From positions 1-23,239 of the forward strand of contig JASJBO010000009.1 in assembly GCA_030066475.1 (NCBI GenBank): a stretch of DNA of 23,239 bases, given 5' to 3'. Below, piece after piece: positions 20,827-23,239 of this stretch. Position 1 is the stretch's first letter. Each line of letters opens with the position of its first letter. This DNA comes from Myxococcota bacterium (GTDB lineage: Bacteria; Myxococcota_A; UBA9160; PR03). Position numbers and translations under genes: made by a program. The notes below the pieces were generated by a model that was not told the origin of the DNA, did not search any database, and was given only the letters and a program-made list of their open reading frames with translations.

Positions 20827-23076
20827 ATGCCCGCGCGCCGGACCCGTCTTCTCGCCGCGATCTTCGCTGCGCTGCTCGTGAGCCCGGGGTTGCCCGCGCT
20901 GGGCACCGAGCACGAGGGCGCGACCCCGACGTCCCCGCCCGCGGAGCCGCTCGCCGCGATCGAGGCCGAGCGAGAGGCCGTGCGCGCGGAGATCGGCGCC
21001 CTCGAGCAGCAGCTCGAAGAGGGCGCCGCGGCGCCGGAGGCGAGCCAGCAGCTCGAGCGGCTCCAGGCGCTCGAGCGCACCTATCTGCGGCAGCTCGAGG
21101 TGGTGCGCAGCGAGCGGGCCCTGCGCGAGCGGGAGCAGGAGGCCGAGCAGCGCCTGGCGTCCGGCCCCTCCGGCCAGCTCGCGCAGGACCCGCCCTACCT
21201 GCTCGCGGTGCTCGACGCGCTGGCAGACGCGCGCGACGCACAGCGCGAGCGCACCCGCACCGTCGAGGCCGCGCTCGAGGCCGCGCAGCAGGCACGGGCC
21301 GCCGCGGAGCAGTCCCTGGAGGAGGCGGAGCGCGCACGGCGCCGCCAGGCCGAGGCGGCCGAGCGGGCGGCCGACGAGCCGGAGGCCGCGCGCCTCGCGC
21401 TCGCCGTGCGCAGCGCCGAGATCGAGAGCCGCCTCGCGCGCGCGCAGCTCGAGGTGGCCCGAGGCGAGCTCGCCAACCTGGAGCGCAAGCTCGCAGTGCA
21501 GCGCCAGGACGAGCGGCTGCTCGAGGACACCGTGCAGCGGGTGCGCGAGAACCTGGCCCTCGACGCGGGGTCCACCGAGGCGACCCGCGCGCTGCTCGGC
21601 GACCGCGAGTTCCAGGCGAAGCGCGCGCTCGAGGCCGCCGAGCGCGAGGTTGCCACCGCCGAGCGCCGCCTGGCCGAGTCGGAACGCCGCCTCGAGGCCG
21701 CCCCCGGCAGCGCGATCCGCGAGGCCGAGGTGCGCGCGCGGCGCGCGGACCTCCAGCTGGCCCAGAACCAGGTCGAGCTGGCCAACGCGGCGCTCGCGCG
21801 GGTCGAGTCGCAGCGGCTGCTGGAGGAGCGACGCGTGGGCGTGCTCGCCGGCGAGGTGCCGCGCGCGGAGCTGCTCGAGTGGCAGGCGCAGCTCGCTGCC
21901 GAGCGGGCCGAGACCGAGCGCAGCCTGCGCCTGCTGGAGGTGCGCCGGGTCGAGCTCGAGCGCGAGCTTGCGGACGTGCGCCGATCCGAGGCGGCTGCGG
22001 AGGGCGGCGCGCGTCGCTGGATCCAGCGGCACGCCGAGGCGCTGGAGACGCGTCTCGTTCGCCACCGCCAGGACGAGGCCGCCCGCAAGCAGCTCGACAC
22101 CCTGCGCGGCCGGGTGCTGGCCGAGATCTCCGAGCGCACCGCGACCGCCTCGCTGCGCGACCGCCTGGGCGACCTGTCGCGCAGCGGCGCCGCCGTCTGG
22201 GAGTTCGAGCTCCTCGCGGTGGACGATCGACCCATCACCGTTGGCAAGATCGCCACCGGGCTCCTGCTCTTCGTGCTGGGCTTCCTGCTGGCGCGACTGA
22301 CGAGCCGGCTGCTGGGCCGGCTGCTGGTGCGACGCACGAGCCTGGCCACCGGTGCCGCCACCGCGATCCAGGGCCTGCTCTTCTACGTGCTGCTGGTGCT
22401 GTTCTTCCTGATGGCGCTGCGCAGCGTCAACATCCCGCTCACCGCCTTCACCGTGCTGGGAGGCGCGCTGGCCATCGGCGTCGGCTTCGGCAGCCAGAAC
22501 ATCGTGAACAACTTCATCAGCGGGCTGATCCTGCTGGCGGAGCGCCCCATCAAGGTGGGCGACGTGATCGAGCTGGACGGCGAGAAGGGCACCGTCGAGT
22601 GGATCGGCGCCCGGAGCACGCGGGTGCGCACCTTCGACAACATCCACATCATCGTGCCGAACAGCGCCTTCCTCGAGCGGAGCGTGATCAACTGGACCCT
22701 GTCCGACGACGACGTGCGCACCCGGATCGACGTGGGTGTCGCCTACGGCTCGCCGACCCGCGAGGTGCAGCGCCTGCTGCAGCGGGCGATCGAGGAGCAC
22801 GGCAAGATCCTCGACCGTCCGGCGCCCCTGGTGCTGTTTCGCGAGTTCGGCGACGACGCGCTGCAGTTCCGGACCTACTTCTGGATCCGCTCGCGCGACA
22901 TGGCCGAGCGACTCACGATCGAGAGCGACGTGCGCTACCGCATCGACCATCTTTTCCGCGAGGCGGGCATCACCATCGCCTTTCCGCAGCGGGACGTTCA
23001 CCTGGACGCGCGGCGGCCGCTGCCGGTGCGCATGGTGGAAGCCGCGGAGGCGTCGCCGCCCGGGGAAGATGCCTAG
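20827..23076 (+). CDS. Large MscS-superfamily mechanosensitive channel (MscK/KefA-like)
   Basis: 749 residues. A signal peptide (about 5-25) leads to a long charged Glu/Arg/Ala-rich coiled coil (about 40-450), predicted in the periplasm. Two membrane helices (about 475-495 and 510-535) precede the pore helix and MscS signature LGGALAIGVGFGSQNIVNNF (544-563) and LAERPIKVGD. The beta domain (PNSAFLERSVINWT) and alpha/beta C-terminal domain follow. Such channels open on membrane tension to release solutes in osmotic downshock. It is shorter than E. coli MscK, with most of the extra length in the coiled coil. The start at 20827 is chosen for the signal peptide. The stop codon TAG lies inside the palindromic element that closes the window. 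Confidence 0.93.
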   Translation: MPARRTRLLAAIFAALLVSPGLPALGTEHEGATPTSPPAEPLAAIEAEREAVRAEIGALEQQLEEGAAAPEASQQLERLQALERTYLRQLEVVRSERALREREQEAEQRLASGPSGQLAQDPPYLLAVLDALADARDAQRERTRTVEAALEAAQQARAAAEQSLEEAERARRRQAEAAERAADEPEAARLALAVRSAEIESRLARAQLEVARGELANLERKLAVQRQDERLLEDTVQRVRENLALDAGSTEATRALLGDREFQAKRALEAAEREVATAERRLAESERRLEAAPGSAIREAEVRARRADLQLAQNQVELANAALARVESQRLLEERRVGVLAGEVPRAELLEWQAQLAAERAETERSLRLLEVRRVELERELADVRRSEAAAEGGARRWIQRHAEALETRLVRHRQDEAARKQLDTLRGRVLAEISERTATASLRDRLGDLSRSGAAVWEFELLAVDDRPITVGKIATGLLLFVLGFLLARLTSRLLGRLLVRRTSLATGAATAIQGLLFYVLLVLFFLMALRSVNIPLTAFTVLGGALAIGVGFGSQNIVNNFISGLILLAERPIKVGDVIELDGEKGTVEWIGARSTRVRTFDNIHIIVPNSAFLERSVINWTLSDDDVRTRIDVGVAYGSPTREVQRLLQRAIEEHGKILDRPAPLVLFREFGDDALQFRTYFWIRSRDMAERLTIESDVRYRIDHLFREAGITIAFPQRDVHLDARRPLPVRMVEAAEASPPGEDA

Positions 23077-23238
23077 CAGCCCGTTGAACAACCCTCCCGT
23101 CGCCTGGCACGCGCCTTCGGCCCGAGCTCTGCGTTGCGAAACCTCGCCGTAGCGACGGCTATGGCTGCGGTTTCGCGCCTTGATCTCGGGCCGAATTCGC
23201 GCGCCAGGCTCGGTCCGGGTTCTTCAACGGGCTGCTAG
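23073..23238. mobile_element. 166-bp palindromic MITE-like element
   Basis: The ends form a perfect 16-bp inverted repeat (23073-23088 with 23223-23238; TAGCAGCCCGTTGAA and its complement). Complementarity continues without gaps through almost the whole element, with scattered mismatches (CCTGG-ACGCG, TTCGGCCCGAG and GCGAAACC arms), to a short centre near 23152. No reading frame is credible. Each end carries CTAG, the target preferred by IS630-type transposases with TA duplication. It is therefore probably a non-autonomous foldback/MITE element mobilised in trans. It supplies or regenerates the stop codon of the channel gene. Confidence 0.8.
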
Positions 23239-23239
23239 C

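Noticed and set aside
20659..23091. Long minus-strand open frame opposite the channel gene
   Set aside because: Antisense shadow of the coiled coil and MscS domain. Only its last 40 codons (20539-20658) are meaningful, as the DUF523 stub.

Overview
The window is a very GC-rich stretch of bacterial chromosome with densely packed genes and short operons. Many starts are GTG or TTG, and several genes overlap by 4 nt. The gene content (hybrid histidine kinase, bacterial METTL20-type methyltransferase, hydratase-2 MaoC protein, MscK-like channel, lipoprotein alkaline phosphatase) would suit Myxococcota or a related deltaproteobacterial-type lineage. No rRNA or ribosomal gene is present, so that placement is an inference. 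No tRNA, rRNA, CRISPR array, phage or transposase gene was seen.

Layout. 1-321: a tandem 101-bp repeat and a strong hairpin behind a hybrid histidine kinase. 322-4677 (minus): an apparent operon of orphan DNA methyltransferase, PlsC-type acyltransferase and kinase. The first two are coupled by ATGA. The kinase PAS domain has no normal start codon. 4767-6744 (minus): an 80-aa orphan protein and a PhoA-family lipoprotein phosphatase. 6896-11531 (plus): a 7-TM protein, an ABC-2 exporter (ATPase plus two permeases), an ETF-lysine-methyltransferase-like enzyme and a hydratase-2 protein. 11594-13835: a PPOX-family flavoprotein and a LysR regulator (minus), then a Nudix CoA-pyrophosphatase (plus). 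14121-15253 (plus): Dps translationally coupled to an exported SOUL haem-binding protein. 15469-18197 (plus): a second PPOX protein overlapping a rifampicin-phosphotransferase-like PEP-utiliser enzyme. 18285-20500 (minus): a DUF1295 membrane protein and a GPH/MFS transporter, preceded by the N-terminal stub of a DUF523 gene. 20827-23076 (plus): an MscS-superfamily channel with a long coiled-coil N-terminus, ending inside a 166-bp palindromic MITE-like element.

Three non-coding signals stand out. First, a dispersed repeat family lies directly behind the stop codons of several genes, always in the same orientation relative to the gene. It has two small hairpins whose stems change in a compensatory way between copies. 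Second, the same LysR-type box, TATGC-N7-GCATA, occurs upstream of the LysR gene and upstream of the neighbouring PPOX gene, which suggests a self-contained regulon. Third, the closing palindrome has ends and a CTAG context that look like a non-autonomous IS630-type element. The most novel coding candidates are the PPOX plus Rph-like pair and the kinase with no canonical start.
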